NCBI RefSeq assembly: GCF_000721105.1
Contig: NZ_JOEV01000007.1
Coordinates: 1-64,000, forward strand
Direction of reading: 5' to 3'
Source: Streptomyces cellulosae
Lineage (GTDB): Bacteria; Actinomycetota; Actinomycetes; Streptomycetales; Streptomycetaceae
Length of the DNA: 64,000 nt
Shown here: piece after piece, positions 26,594 through 35,038 of the stretch
Numbering within the stretch: position 1 is the stretch's first letter
Layout: every line of letters begins with the position of its first letter
Program-made: the position numbers and the translations under genes
Notes under the pieces: model-generated
Told to the model about the DNA's origin: nothing
The model's input: the letters and a program-made list of their open reading frames with translations, nothing else
The model's database searches: none

Positions 26594-28729
26594 CTACCGA
26601 GAAACAGGAGCCGGCGCCTCCGAATTCATGGAATCGGAAATTCCTGATCCGGGATTTTCCTCGGCTGAGTCCTCGCGCCGGAAGAGCCGGTGCGGCCACC
26701 ACATCCACCGGCCGACGTCGAGGGTGAGCGCGGTGACCAGGACCGAGCGCACGATCATGGTGTCGAGCAGGATGCCCACCGCCACCGTGAAACCGAGCTC
26801 GGCGATGAAGACCAGGGGCAGCGTGGACAGCGCGGCGAAGGTCCCGGCCAGCACCAGACCGGCCGCGGTGATCACCCCACCGGTCGAGGTGAGCCCCTTG
26901 AGAGCGCCCTGCCGGGTGCCGAACCGGTTGCTCTCCTCCCTGATCCGGGTGACGAGGAAGATGTTGTAGTCGACGCCCAGGGCGACCAGGAAGACGAACA
27001 CCCAGAGCGGGAAGGCGGAATCGGCGCCCGCGAAGTCGAAGACGTGGTTGAAGAAGAAGGCGGCGAGGCCGAGGGCGGTGAAGAAGGACAGCACCACGCT
27101 CGCGATCAGCAGCAGCGGGGCCACGAGTGCCCGCAGCAGCAGCGCGAGGACGCAGAACACCACGGCGAGGATCACCGGGATGATCAGGCCGCGGTCGCGG
27201 TCGGAGGCGTCACGCATGTCGTGGACCACGGCGCTGCTGCCGCCCACCATCGCCTCCGCCCCATCGAGCCGGCCGAGGGTCTCGCGGGCCGCGGTGACCG
27301 CGTCCATCGCCGCCGGACTGTCGGCTCCGGCGCTGAGCGTCGCCTCGACATGGGCCAGCCCGTCCTTGACCTCGGGCTCCGCGACCTCGGTGACGCCGGG
27401 CACCGTCTCCAGCGCGGCGCGCACCTGGGACGCCGAGGAGCCCTTGGCGATCACGACCATCGGCTCACCGGAACCGGCCGGGAAGTGCCGGGCGAGGATC
27501 TCCTCGCCCACCACCGACTCCGGCTTGGTCTTGAAGCCGTCCTTCTGCTGCAGCCCGTCGGCGTTCAGGGTGACGGCCAGGGTGGCCACCGCCCCCAGCA
27601 CCAGGCTGGTCGTGATCCAGACCGTACGCGGACGTCCGGCGACCAGCCGGGCGACCCGCGTCCACACGCCCCGGGTGACGTCGGGCTCCGTACCGTGCTT
27701 CGGCCGGGCCGGCCAGAAGATCCAGCGTCCGAAGATCACCAGCAGGGCGGGCAGCAGCGTCATCATCGACAGCAGGCCGACCAGCACGCCGACGGCGCAG
27801 ACCGGTCCGAGGCCCTTGGTGGAGTTCAGCGCGGCCAGCAGCAGGACGAGCATGCTGATGGCGACGGTGGCGGCACTGGCCACGATGGCGGGACCCGCGC
27901 GGTGCAGCGCCACGGCCATGGCCTCGTGCCGGTCCTCGTGCCGCCGCAACTCCTCCCGGTAGCGGGCGACGAGCAGCAGCGCGTAGTCGGTCGCCGCGCC
28001 GAGCACCAGCACCGTGAGGATCATCGATGTCTGGGCGTTGACCGTCAGTCCCGCGTTCTTGGCCAGGAGGTAGATGATCGCCTGCGAGATGACCAGGGAC
28101 ATGCCCGCGGAGATCATCGGCAGCAGCCAGAGCAGCGGACTGCGGTAGGTGACGACGAGGATCGTCACGACGATGAGGAGGGTGACCAGGGTGAGTTTGA
28201 AGTCGGCGCTGCTGAAGGACTCCGCGGAGTCGGCGGCATAGCCGGTCGGGCCCGTCACATGGACGCCCGGACCGTCGGGCGCGTTCGGCCGCGCGGTCGC
28301 CCGCAGATCCTTCGTGGCCTCGTTGAGACCCTCCCAGCCCTCCTTGCCGAGGTGGACGTTGACCACGGTGCGCAGGGCCTTGCCGTCGTCCGAGCGCACC
28401 GGGCCGTACGGCTTGCCCACCACGTTGGCGCCGTCCGCGAAGTGGGCGGCGTCGGCCCGGGCCTTCGCCTCGTCGGCGGCCGTGATCCCGGACGGGCGGT
28501 CGTAGACGACGATGGCCGGGCTGGTGTCGGAGGGCTGGAACTTCTCGGAGAGCTTGAGCACCTCGGTCGATTCCGCGTTGCCGGGCAGCCAGGCGGCGGC
28601 GTCGTTGGACTCGACGTCGCCGAGCTTCCCGGCGAGCGGCTGGAGCACGATCAGCAGTCCGATCCAGCCCACGAGCACCAGCCACTTGACCCGGCGTCCG
28701 CCGGGCCACGCCAGCAGTGTGCGTGTCAT
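26594..28729 (-). CDS. actB: MMPL-family exporter (ActB / ActII-ORF3 homologue)
   Basis: The 711-residue protein has the MMPL/RND layout: one N-terminal membrane segment, a large outer loop, a bundle of five or six segments, a second outer loop and a second bundle. Motifs include TDYALLLVARYREEL and GVDYNIFLVTRIREE, each starting a bundle. In the act cluster ActB works with ActA in export of the pigment or its intermediates. Its ATG overlaps the actA stop. Confidence 0.9.
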   Translation of the reverse strand: MTRTLLAWPGGRRVKWLVLVGWIGLLIVLQPLAGKLGDVESNDAAAWLPGNAESTEVLKLSEKFQPSDTSPAIVVYDRPSGITAADEAKARADAAHFADGANVVGKPYGPVRSDDGKALRTVVNVHLGKEGWEGLNEATKDLRATARPNAPDGPGVHVTGPTGYAADSAESFSSADFKLTLVTLLIVVTILVVTYRSPLLWLLPMISAGMSLVISQAIIYLLAKNAGLTVNAQTSMILTVLVLGAATDYALLLVARYREELRRHEDRHEAMAVALHRAGPAIVASAATVAISMLVLLLAALNSTKGLGPVCAVGVLVGLLSMMTLLPALLVIFGRWIFWPARPKHGTEPDVTRGVWTRVARLVAGRPRTVWITTSLVLGAVATLAVTLNADGLQQKDGFKTKPESVVGEEILARHFPAGSGEPMVVIAKGSSASQVRAALETVPGVTEVAEPEVKDGLAHVEATLSAGADSPAAMDAVTAARETLGRLDGAEAMVGGSSAVVHDMRDASDRDRGLIIPVILAVVFCVLALLLRALVAPLLLIASVVLSFFTALGLAAFFFNHVFDFAGADSAFPLWVFVFLVALGVDYNIFLVTRIREESNRFGTRQGALKGLTSTGGVITAAGLVLAGTFAALSTLPLVFIAELGFTVAVGILLDTMIVRSVLVTALTLDVGRWMWWPHRLFRREDSAEENPGSGISDSMNSEAPAPVSR

Positions 28730-30465
28730 CAGAAACCCTCCTCCTCACGAGGCTTGGGCGGCAGCCCGAAGGCCAGCGCGAAGGACACCACCAGCAGTCC
28801 GATCACGACCCAGAGCGTGCGGACCATCGCGGTGCTGAAGTTCTCGGTGTGGGCCGTCCGCCAGGCGCGCGCCGTCGCCTCGGCCACCTCCGGCCGGGCC
28901 TGTTCGATGTTCCGGCAGCTGTCGGGCGTCCGTTCGGAGTCCTTCTGGCTCGCCGATTCCCTCAGGCACGCCCGCAGGTCGGCGAGCAGCCGATCCTGCT
29001 CGGCCGTGCTCGCCCCGGCGGCGGCGAGTTCGGCCCGGGTCCGGCTCTCGCCGTCCGCGACGCTCGCCGTGGCCTGGGAGCCGAGCAATCCGAAGAACAG
29101 CGTCGCGAGCACCGCGACGCCGATCGCGAAGCCGAGCTGCTGGACCGCGGTGAGGATCCCGGAGGCGGTGCCGGCCTCCTGCTTGTCGACGTCGGCCAGG
29201 GCGATGTCGAAAAGCAGTCCGATCATGATGCCCATGCCGAGCCCGGCCACGGAGATGCCGGGGACGAGCTCCCAGCTGGTCAGCCCGCCGGCCTGGTCGC
29301 CGATCGTCAGCAGCATGATCAGTACGCCGGCCGCCAGCACCGCGAGCCCGCCGTGCAGGGCCTTGCGGCCGAACTTCGCTCCCAGCACCGCCCCGGTCAG
29401 GATCGCGCCGACGACCAGGAACACCGACCAGGGAGTCATCGTCAGCGCCGCCCGGGTCGGGCTGAAGCCCAGGCCGATCTGCAGATGCAGGCCGAGCAGC
29501 AGCGACATTCCGGAGATGCCGGTGAAGAACACCAGCGCCACCGCCAGTCCCGCGGCGTAGCGGGGCCTGCGCAGCAGGCTGAGCTCGATCAGCGTGGCAC
29601 CGCCGCGCTTCTCCTGCCGCAGTTCGTAGGAGACGAAGGCGGCGAGCACGGCCGCTCCGGCCGCCATCAGCACGAACGTCCAGGCGGGCCAGCCGCGTTC
29701 GCGCCCCTGGACGAGCGGGAAGATCAGCAGCGTCAGCCCGAGCGTCACCAGCAGCGTGCCGCCGGCGTCGAACTTGGGCGGCACGGGTGCCTTGCCCTCG
29801 GGCAGCAGCAGCACCGCGCCGATGATCACGGCTGCCCCGATCGGCAGGTTGATCAGGAAGACGGACCGCCAGCCCGTACCGAACAGATCGGCGTCGACCA
29901 GGAATCCGGCGACGATCGGGCCGAGCACGGCGCCCAGTCCGATGGCGGGCCCGAACGCGCCGAACGCCGCCGCGGTCTCCTTGGGCGGGAACATCTGCTT
30001 GATGAGGCCGAGCCCCTGCGGAATCATCAGCGCGCCCAGCCCGCCCTGCAGGAAGCGCGCGGCGATGAGCATCTCGGAACTGCCCGCCACCGAGCACAGC
30101 ACGGAGGCCAGGGTGAATCCGACGGCGCCGAGGAGGAACATGCGCTTGCGGCCGTGGATGTCGCCCAGCCGTCCGCCGACCACGAGCAGCACGGCGAAAG
30201 CGAGCGTGTACCCGACGGTGATCCACTGGATGACGCTGAGGCTGCCGTCCAGATCGGCGCGGACCGCGGGTGCGGCCACGTTCATGACCGTGCCGTCGAG
30301 CAGGTCCATGATCTCGGCGCCGAGGATGACCCCCAGCGCGGCCCAGCGGCGCGCGTAGGGCGCAGGTTCGGACGCGGTTCCGGCCGGCCCCGGATCCTGC
30401 TCCGGCACCGGCGCCGTCGGAGGCGCCGCCGCCCCGTCCGGCTCGTCTGCTTCAACGGAACTCAT
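28729..30465 (-). CDS. actA: MFS exporter, DHA2 type (ActA / ActII-ORF2 homologue)
   Basis: This 578-residue transporter has 14 predicted membrane segments and the EmrB/QacA motifs GGRLGDIHGRKR and GPIVAGFLVDAD. ActA exports actinorhodin or its lactone forms and contributes self-resistance. The gene is divergent from the TetR gene actR across an operator, so it should be switched on when the product or late intermediates release ActR. It is first in an actA-actB transcript. Confidence 0.9.
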   Translation of the reverse strand: MSSVEADEPDGAAAPPTAPVPEQDPGPAGTASEPAPYARRWAALGVILGAEIMDLLDGTVMNVAAPAVRADLDGSLSVIQWITVGYTLAFAVLLVVGGRLGDIHGRKRMFLLGAVGFTLASVLCSVAGSSEMLIAARFLQGGLGALMIPQGLGLIKQMFPPKETAAAFGAFGPAIGLGAVLGPIVAGFLVDADLFGTGWRSVFLINLPIGAAVIIGAVLLLPEGKAPVPPKFDAGGTLLVTLGLTLLIFPLVQGRERGWPAWTFVLMAAGAAVLAAFVSYELRQEKRGGATLIELSLLRRPRYAAGLAVALVFFTGISGMSLLLGLHLQIGLGFSPTRAALTMTPWSVFLVVGAILTGAVLGAKFGRKALHGGLAVLAAGVLIMLLTIGDQAGGLTSWELVPGISVAGLGMGIMIGLLFDIALADVDKQEAGTASGILTAVQQLGFAIGVAVLATLFFGLLGSQATASVADGESRTRAELAAAGASTAEQDRLLADLRACLRESASQKDSERTPDSCRNIEQARPEVAEATARAWRTAHTENFSTAMVRTLWVVIGLLVVSFALAFGLPPKPREEEGF

Positions 30466-30500
30466 GGCGTCCCCCGCGGTCCTCGACTATAGGTCCATGA

Positions 30501-30533
30501 ACGACCACCGTTCTATATTGGAACGGTGGTCGT
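30501..30533. promoter_or_regulatory. ActR operator between actA and actR
   Basis: ACGACCACCGTTC (30501-30513) and GAACGGTGGTCGT (30521-30533) form a perfect 13-base inverted repeat around TATATTG. It lies 36 bases upstream of actA and 69 upstream of actR, the position of the known ActR operator in S. coelicolor. Confidence 0.85.
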
Positions 30534-30602
30534 GTCAAGAAACGGTGGCCGTCGATGCCCTACGATGAGGATCACTGGCTGTGAAGCGAGGGAAGGAGTC
30601 CC

Positions 30603-31355
30603 ATGCCCCAGGAGATCCCCGTACCTCCGTGGCGCCGGCCGAAGAAGGCGCCGCCGCGCATGCCCCTGACCCAGGACCGGATCGTCGACACGGCGCTCGG
30701 CATCCTCGACGCCGAGGGCCTCGACGCCCTGAGCATGCGGCGGCTCGCGCAGGAGCTGAAGACCGGGCACGCTTCGCTGTACGCGCACGTGGGGAACCGG
30801 GACGAGCTGCTCGACCTCGTCTTCGACCTCGTCCTGACCGAGGTGGAGATCCCGGAACCGGAGCCGGGCCGCTGGGCGGAGCAGGTCAAGGAGATGTGCC
30901 GGTCGCTGCGGCGGATGTTCCTGTCCCACCGGGACCTGGCGCGCATCGCGATCGACCGGATCCCGCTGGGCCCCAACGGGATCATGGGGATGGAGCGCAC
31001 CCTGAACCTGCTGCGCGCGGGGGGCCTGCGGGACGAGCTCGCCGCCTACGGGGGCGACCTGCTGTCGACCTTTGTCACGGCGGAGGCCCTGGAGCAGTCG
31101 TCCCGGCATTCCGGTGCGGAGCAGAACCGGGAGCAGGCCGGCATGTTCGCCGACCAGCTCCACGGCTACCTGAAGTCGCTGCCGGCCGCCCAGTTCCCGA
31201 ACCTGGTCCACCTGGCCGGACCGATCACCTCGCTCGACTCCGACCGCCGGTTCGAGCTCGGACTCGAGATCATCATCGCCGGCCTGGTCGCCGGAGCCGG
31301 CGACGGCGTGGACGACGGTGTCAGGACGGCAGGACCGACCCCCGCGGAGTCATGA
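30603..31355 (+). CDS. actR: TetR repressor of the exporters (ActR / ActII-ORF1 homologue)
   Basis: The 250-residue protein has a short N-terminal extension, a TetR helix-turn-helix (TQDRIVDTALGILDAEGLDALSMRRLAQELKTGHASLYAHVGNRDELL) and a C-terminal ligand domain. ActR represses actAB and is relieved by actinorhodin or three-ring intermediates, linking export to synthesis. Its 3' end overlaps the convergent actVA-ORF6 gene by 35 bases. The synteny and the operator support the assignment. Confidence 0.9.
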   Translation: MPQEIPVPPWRRPKKAPPRMPLTQDRIVDTALGILDAEGLDALSMRRLAQELKTGHASLYAHVGNRDELLDLVFDLVLTEVEIPEPEPGRWAEQVKEMCRSLRRMFLSHRDLARIAIDRIPLGPNGIMGMERTLNLLRAGGLRDELAAYGGDLLSTFVTAEALEQSSRHSGAEQNREQAGMFADQLHGYLKSLPAAQFPNLVHLAGPITSLDSDRRFELGLEIIIAGLVAGAGDGVDDGVRTAGPTPAES

Positions 31356-31662
31356 AGACGGCCTTCGGCGGTCCCGCCAGACCGGGCAGCGCGCTCAGCG
31401 CCTCCCGCAGCCGCGCCGAGCGCGGGTCGGCGCTGAAGTTGTCCCGGTAGGCCTGTTCGCTCTCCCACTGGGCGTAGTTGACGACCGCGGTGCCGTCCGT
31501 GCTCGCGTGATACGTGGCCGACAGGAAGCCGGGCACCTCGCGGATCCACTCCTGCACCCCGCCCGTGGCCAGCTCCACCAGCTTGCGCTGGGTGGCGGGG
31601 CCGTCCACCGGGAAGGTGACGACGGCGACAAAGCCCACCCGGGGATCGTTCACTTCAGCCAT
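31321..31662 (-). CDS. actVA-ORF6: Antibiotic biosynthesis monooxygenase (ActVA-ORF6 homologue)
   Basis: This 113-residue ABM-domain protein has the ferredoxin-like pattern with VPGFLSATYHAS, VVNYAQWESEQAYRDNF and a PPKAVF end. ActVA-ORF6 oxidises 6-deoxydihydrokalafungin to dihydrokalafungin, forming the quinone without cofactor. The reported family size matches. It is last in the actVA series and its start overlaps the end of actVA-ORF5. Confidence 0.9.
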   Translation of the reverse strand: MAEVNDPRVGFVAVVTFPVDGPATQRKLVELATGGVQEWIREVPGFLSATYHASTDGTAVVNYAQWESEQAYRDNFSADPRSARLREALSALPGLAGPPKAVFMTPRGSVLPS

Positions 31663-32800
31663 CGTTGCTCCTCCTCAGCAGCTCTCCGGCATACAGCGTC
31701 GCTCCCGGCCCGAACTGCAGCCCGATATGGCTCGCAGCCGCGTGCACATCGCGCCAGAGGCGCTGCAGCGGACTGTCCTGCGTCTGCGCCCTGGTGCCCG
31801 CGCAGGTGAACAGCCGGTCGGTCGCGGCGGTCAGCAGCTCGGCCGCCAGGGCGCAGTCCCGCGCCCCACGGCCGACCAGTTCGCCGGTCACCCCGCCGGC
31901 GTCGGCGACCGCGGCGACCCGCTCCAGCAGCAGCTGGGCCGCGTCGATCTCGCCGGTGGCCCGCGCCAGGGTGTGCTCGTACAGCACACGGTCCTGGGAG
32001 GAGACGGCGTTCTGCCCGGTCGGCGCGGCCAGTTTCGCGGTGATCCACGCGGTCCACACGGCCGCGGCGCCGCGGGCCGCGCCGAGCATCGGCAGCGCGA
32101 AGGCCAGCCCGTTGACCGCCCGCATGGGCACGGTGTGGCAGATCGCCTCGGCACCCGGACCGAGGCCGGCCGCGATGGCCGCACGGGTGCAGGCCCGCGC
32201 GTCCGGCACGAACACCCCGTCGAGCACGAGGGTGTTGCTGCCTGTTCCGCGCATGCCCATCGGGTACCAGCTGTCGACGATCCCGTACGCCTGTCGCGGC
32301 ACCGCGAAGAACCACGGCTCCTCCCCCGCCTTGGCGCACACCAGCGCCCAGTCGGAGTGGTCGACGGCGCTGACGAACGGCCAGGTGCCCGAGACGTGCC
32401 AGCCGCTCGCCGTCCTCTCGGCGCGGCCGAGCGGCATCAGGGCACCGACGATCAGGGCGTCGGGACCGGCGGACCACAGCTCGCCCTGGCCCTCGTCCGG
32501 CAGATAGGCGGCCATCCGGCCGAGACTCGCCGTGAGCGAGGCGTACCAGGCGGTCGAGGCGCAGGCCTCGCCCAGCACCGCGACCGGCTCCACGAGCTCG
32601 GTGAAGGTCGCGGCCCTGCCGCCGTGCGCCACCGGAACGAAGTGGGCGGCGAAACCGCCCTGCAGGACCGCACGGACCACGTCGGGGCTCAGCCGGCGTT
32701 GCTGCTCGGCGTCGGATGCCCGCTTGCCGGCGAGCTCGGCGATCCGGCGGGCCCCGGCCGCCAGGGGTGACCGCTCCTGGGTCATCGTGTCCTCGCTCAT
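31655..32800 (-). CDS. actVA-ORF5: Flavin-dependent monooxygenase, acyl-CoA-dehydrogenase fold (ActVA-ORF5 homologue)
   Basis: The 381-residue protein has the acyl-CoA dehydrogenase fold of two-component oxygenases: FAAHFVPVAHGG, GWHVSGTWPFVSAVDHSDWAL, WYPMGMRGTGSNT and a C-terminal helical bundle. With FMNH2 from ActVB, ActVA-ORF5 hydroxylates C6 and C8 of the pyranonaphthoquinone. The ATG at 32800 overlaps the actVA-ORF4 stop (ATGA), so the longer frame to 32938 is rejected. Confidence 0.9.
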   Translation of the reverse strand: MSEDTMTQERSPLAAGARRIAELAGKRASDAEQQRRLSPDVVRAVLQGGFAAHFVPVAHGGRAATFTELVEPVAVLGEACASTAWYASLTASLGRMAAYLPDEGQGELWSAGPDALIVGALMPLGRAERTASGWHVSGTWPFVSAVDHSDWALVCAKAGEEPWFFAVPRQAYGIVDSWYPMGMRGTGSNTLVLDGVFVPDARACTRAAIAAGLGPGAEAICHTVPMRAVNGLAFALPMLGAARGAAAVWTAWITAKLAAPTGQNAVSSQDRVLYEHTLARATGEIDAAQLLLERVAAVADAGGVTGELVGRGARDCALAAELLTAATDRLFTCAGTRAQTQDSPLQRLWRDVHAAASHIGLQFGPGATLYAGELLRRSNDG

Positions 32801-33681
32801 GCCGGACGCACCGGGGCCCAGCCGGTCTTGGCCAGCCACTGGTCGAGGGTGAGCAACTGCGGGAAACGAGCGCGCAGCGTGGGGATGTCGGCGTGATAGC
32901 CGATCCCGTTGAGCCAGGTGTACGAGATCGCCTGCCATTCGAAGCCCGTGCGGTGCAGCTCCGGTATCGGCACCGAGACGAAGCGGGCGGGCAGTCCGGT
33001 GTGCCGGCCGAACGCGTCCGCGATCTGCTCGCCGGTCAGCTCGTCCCCGGCCAGCTCGATCTTGGCGCCGCCGAAGGTCGCGGGGTCGTCGAAGGCGTCG
33101 GCCGCGAAATACCCGATGTCGGGGCCGCTGATCATCTGCAGGGTGTTGGTCGGTCCGAGTCCCCGCCGGAAGGTCAGCACGCCGTCCTCCATGACGAGGG
33201 GCGACATGTCGTGGTTCAGGTTCTCCATGAAGTACGACGGCCGCAGGAAGGTGAAGTCGAGCTCGTTCTCCTGGATCCGCTGCTCGATCGCGAGCTTGGA
33301 CAGCCGCCAGTTCACGCCCTCCGGCCGCTCCGCCCCGCCGACGGAGCTGTGTACGTAGTGCTGGATGCCGAGGTCGCGAGCGGCGTCGGCGCAGATCTTG
33401 CCCTGCCGCTCCTCGCCCTCCACGCCCGCCGGTGTCATCGGCGTCTGGATGCTGAACACTCCGTAGGCGCCCTTCATCGCCGCGCGCACCGACTCGGCGT
33501 CCTCGAGGTCGCCGGTGTGCAGGCTCGCGCCCAGCTCCCGCAGCTCCTTGGCCTTGGGCGCACCCGGGTCGCGGACGAAGGCCCGGACGGTCCAGCCGCG
33601 TTCCAGCAGGTACCGGGCCGCGGAGCCGCCCTGCTTGCCGGTGGCGCCGAGGACCAGTACGGGCTTGTTCTCATCGGGCAT
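32797..33681 (-). CDS. actVA-ORF4: NmrA-like NAD(P)-binding protein (ActVA-ORF4 homologue)
   Basis: The 294-residue protein has an atypical SDR/NmrA fold with the cofactor motif LVLGATGKQGGSAARYL and VRDPGAPKAKEL. It lacks an SDR catalytic YxxxK in the usual place. In S. coelicolor ActVA-ORF4 has been linked to the final biaryl coupling that makes the actinorhodin dimer. Its presence here suggests a dimeric product. The dimerisation role rests on published work as I recall it. Confidence 0.85.
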   Translation of the reverse strand: MPDENKPVLVLGATGKQGGSAARYLLERGWTVRAFVRDPGAPKAKELRELGASLHTGDLEDAESVRAAMKGAYGVFSIQTPMTPAGVEGEERQGKICADAARDLGIQHYVHSSVGGAERPEGVNWRLSKLAIEQRIQENELDFTFLRPSYFMENLNHDMSPLVMEDGVLTFRRGLGPTNTLQMISGPDIGYFAADAFDDPATFGGAKIELAGDELTGEQIADAFGRHTGLPARFVSVPIPELHRTGFEWQAISYTWLNGIGYHADIPTLRARFPQLLTLDQWLAKTGWAPVRPA

Positions 33682-33705
33682 GGCTGTGCCTTTCGTTGGT
33701 CGTCG

Positions 33706-34539
33706 TCACGAGACGCGGGAACCGGCGGGCGAGGTGGACACCGAGAGCCGGCTGACCGACAGCCGCGCCCCTTGGCCGAAGTAGCGCTCCAGGAACAGCC
33801 CCAGGCCGAAGCTGAGGCCGCGCGGCCGTACGGGCTCCTCCCGGCCGCCGTTGTCCCGCCGGAGCCAGCGCGCGTCCAGCGAACGGAAGCCGATCCGGTC
33901 CACGGACAGCACCTCCTGCCCGTCGGCCTTCCAGTGGGCGGTGCCGGCCGCGACGTCGTAACCGACCTCGAGCCGGTGGAGCGTGCCGGGGGTGCGGTCC
34001 GCGACCGGGACGCAGTAGGTGAAGGACGCGAACGCGGCGTCCGGCTGGAGCGCGAGCCGCTCGTAGACCGCGTAGAGGCGGCTGTGCGTGAGGAAGAAGT
34101 CGAAGATCACGCCGGTTTCGAGGTCGACCGAGATCAGACCGCCCGCGCCGAGCCGGGGGTCCGCGGTCGCCTCTGCCACGTCGTCGTACGGATGGGAGCG
34201 CAGGCCGAAGCCGCGCAGTCCCATCTCTGCCGTGACCGAGAGCAGTTCGCCCGGCACCGCGGTGAACCCGCCGCGCGCCGATGCGGTGCCACCGGTGGTG
34301 AAGGCCCCCCACCGCAGATGGAGCGGGGCACCGTCCGGCCCTGGTTTGGGCTCGGTGAACGCGGGCCGCCTGGTCCCGGGACGGACGGCGCTCGGCACGA
34401 CCACCAGGCCGTCCGGCCCGCCGCGGACCACCCCGTCCCCTTCCGGGAGACCGTCGACCGGGCGCAGCCGCCATGGCGCGCCCGGTCCCTCGGTCACCAG
34501 TCCCCCGGTGAATTCCTCACGGAAGATCTCTGTGCTCAT
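33706..34539 (-). CDS. actVA-ORF3: ActVA-ORF3 homologue, function unknown
   Basis: The 277-residue protein (MSTEIFREEFTGG) starts behind GGGAGG at 34539 and is rich in beta-strand-like segments (LRWGAFTTGGTASARGGFTAVPGELLSVTAEMG, FASFTYCVPVADRT). It has no signal peptide, membrane segment or clear catalytic motif. It is identified by its place between the ORF4 and ORF2 homologues. SARP-type repeats at 34594-34622 lie directly upstream, so it heads its own transcript covering ORF3 to ORF6. I cannot assign a reaction. Confidence 0.75.
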   Translation of the reverse strand: MSTEIFREEFTGGLVTEGPGAPWRLRPVDGLPEGDGVVRGGPDGLVVVPSAVRPGTRRPAFTEPKPGPDGAPLHLRWGAFTTGGTASARGGFTAVPGELLSVTAEMGLRGFGLRSHPYDDVAEATADPRLGAGGLISVDLETGVIFDFFLTHSRLYAVYERLALQPDAAFASFTYCVPVADRTPGTLHRLEVGYDVAAGTAHWKADGQEVLSVDRIGFRSLDARWLRRDNGGREEPVRPRGLSFGLGLFLERYFGQGARLSVSRLSVSTSPAGSRVS

Positions 34540-34593
34540 CCGGCCCTCCCCGTGGTGTGCCCTTCCTAGGGGCTCCACCCTGGCAAGAGGGCA

Positions 34594-34622
34594 TCGAGGG
34601 GCGCTCGAAGCGGGGTCGAAGG
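34594..34622. promoter_or_regulatory. SARP heptamer repeats upstream of actVA-ORF3
   Basis: TCGAGGG (34594), TCGAAGC (34605) and TCGAAGG (34616) recur at exact 11-base spacing. They start 55 bases upstream of the actVA-ORF3 start codon, in the same orientation relative to the gene as the repeats before KS-alpha. Confidence 0.8.
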
Positions 34623-34641
34623 CGCCCGGGGCCGGTCCGGG

Positions 34642-35037
34642 TCAGACGTCGCGGCCGCGCTGGGCGGTGTCGTCGCCGAGGCCCCAGGTGATGATGCGCT
34701 TGGGGTGGATACGGATCATCGCGGTGCCGAAGTACGGGTGCGGCGGCTGGGCGTCGGTCAGTGCCTCGGCCCGGCCGCGCACTTCGATACCGCGTACGTT
34801 CCACGGCTGCGTGGAGATCAGGTCGTCGACGACGAAGGCGACCTGGTCGTTCTTGCCGACGTTGCGGAACTTCTTGCTGGCCGTCAGATTGTGGCCGCCG
34901 ATGTCGATCGTGCCGGTCTCGGTGTTGATCCGGAACGAGACGGGATTGACCTGGGGCTGACCGTCGGGCGCCACGGTGGCCAGCCGGCCGAGGTTCTGGG
35001 AGGCGTAGTACTCGAGCTCGTCAGGAGTGAAAGGCAT
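34642..35037 (-). CDS. actVA-ORF2: PPOX-class (F420/FMN split-barrel) oxidoreductase (ActVA-ORF2 homologue)
   Basis: The 131-residue protein has the PNPOx-like split barrel: NLGRLATVAPDGQPQVNPVSF, GTIDIGGHN, KNDQVAFVVDDL and a closing RIHPKRIITWGL. This is the pattern of actinobacterial PPOX-class proteins that use F420 or FMN. It starts one base after the stop of the actVA-ORF1 homologue. Its place in the pathway is unresolved; a late redox step is likely. Confidence 0.85.
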   Translation of the reverse strand: MPFTPDELEYYASQNLGRLATVAPDGQPQVNPVSFRINTETGTIDIGGHNLTASKKFRNVGKNDQVAFVVDDLISTQPWNVRGIEVRGRAEALTDAQPPHPYFGTAMIRIHPKRIITWGLGDDTAQRGRDV

Positions 35038-35038
35038 G

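Noticed and set aside
26690..29560. Long open frame (956 codons) on the plus strand
   Set aside because: It is antisense to actB and actA, is Arg/His/Gly/Gln-rich and shows no domain.
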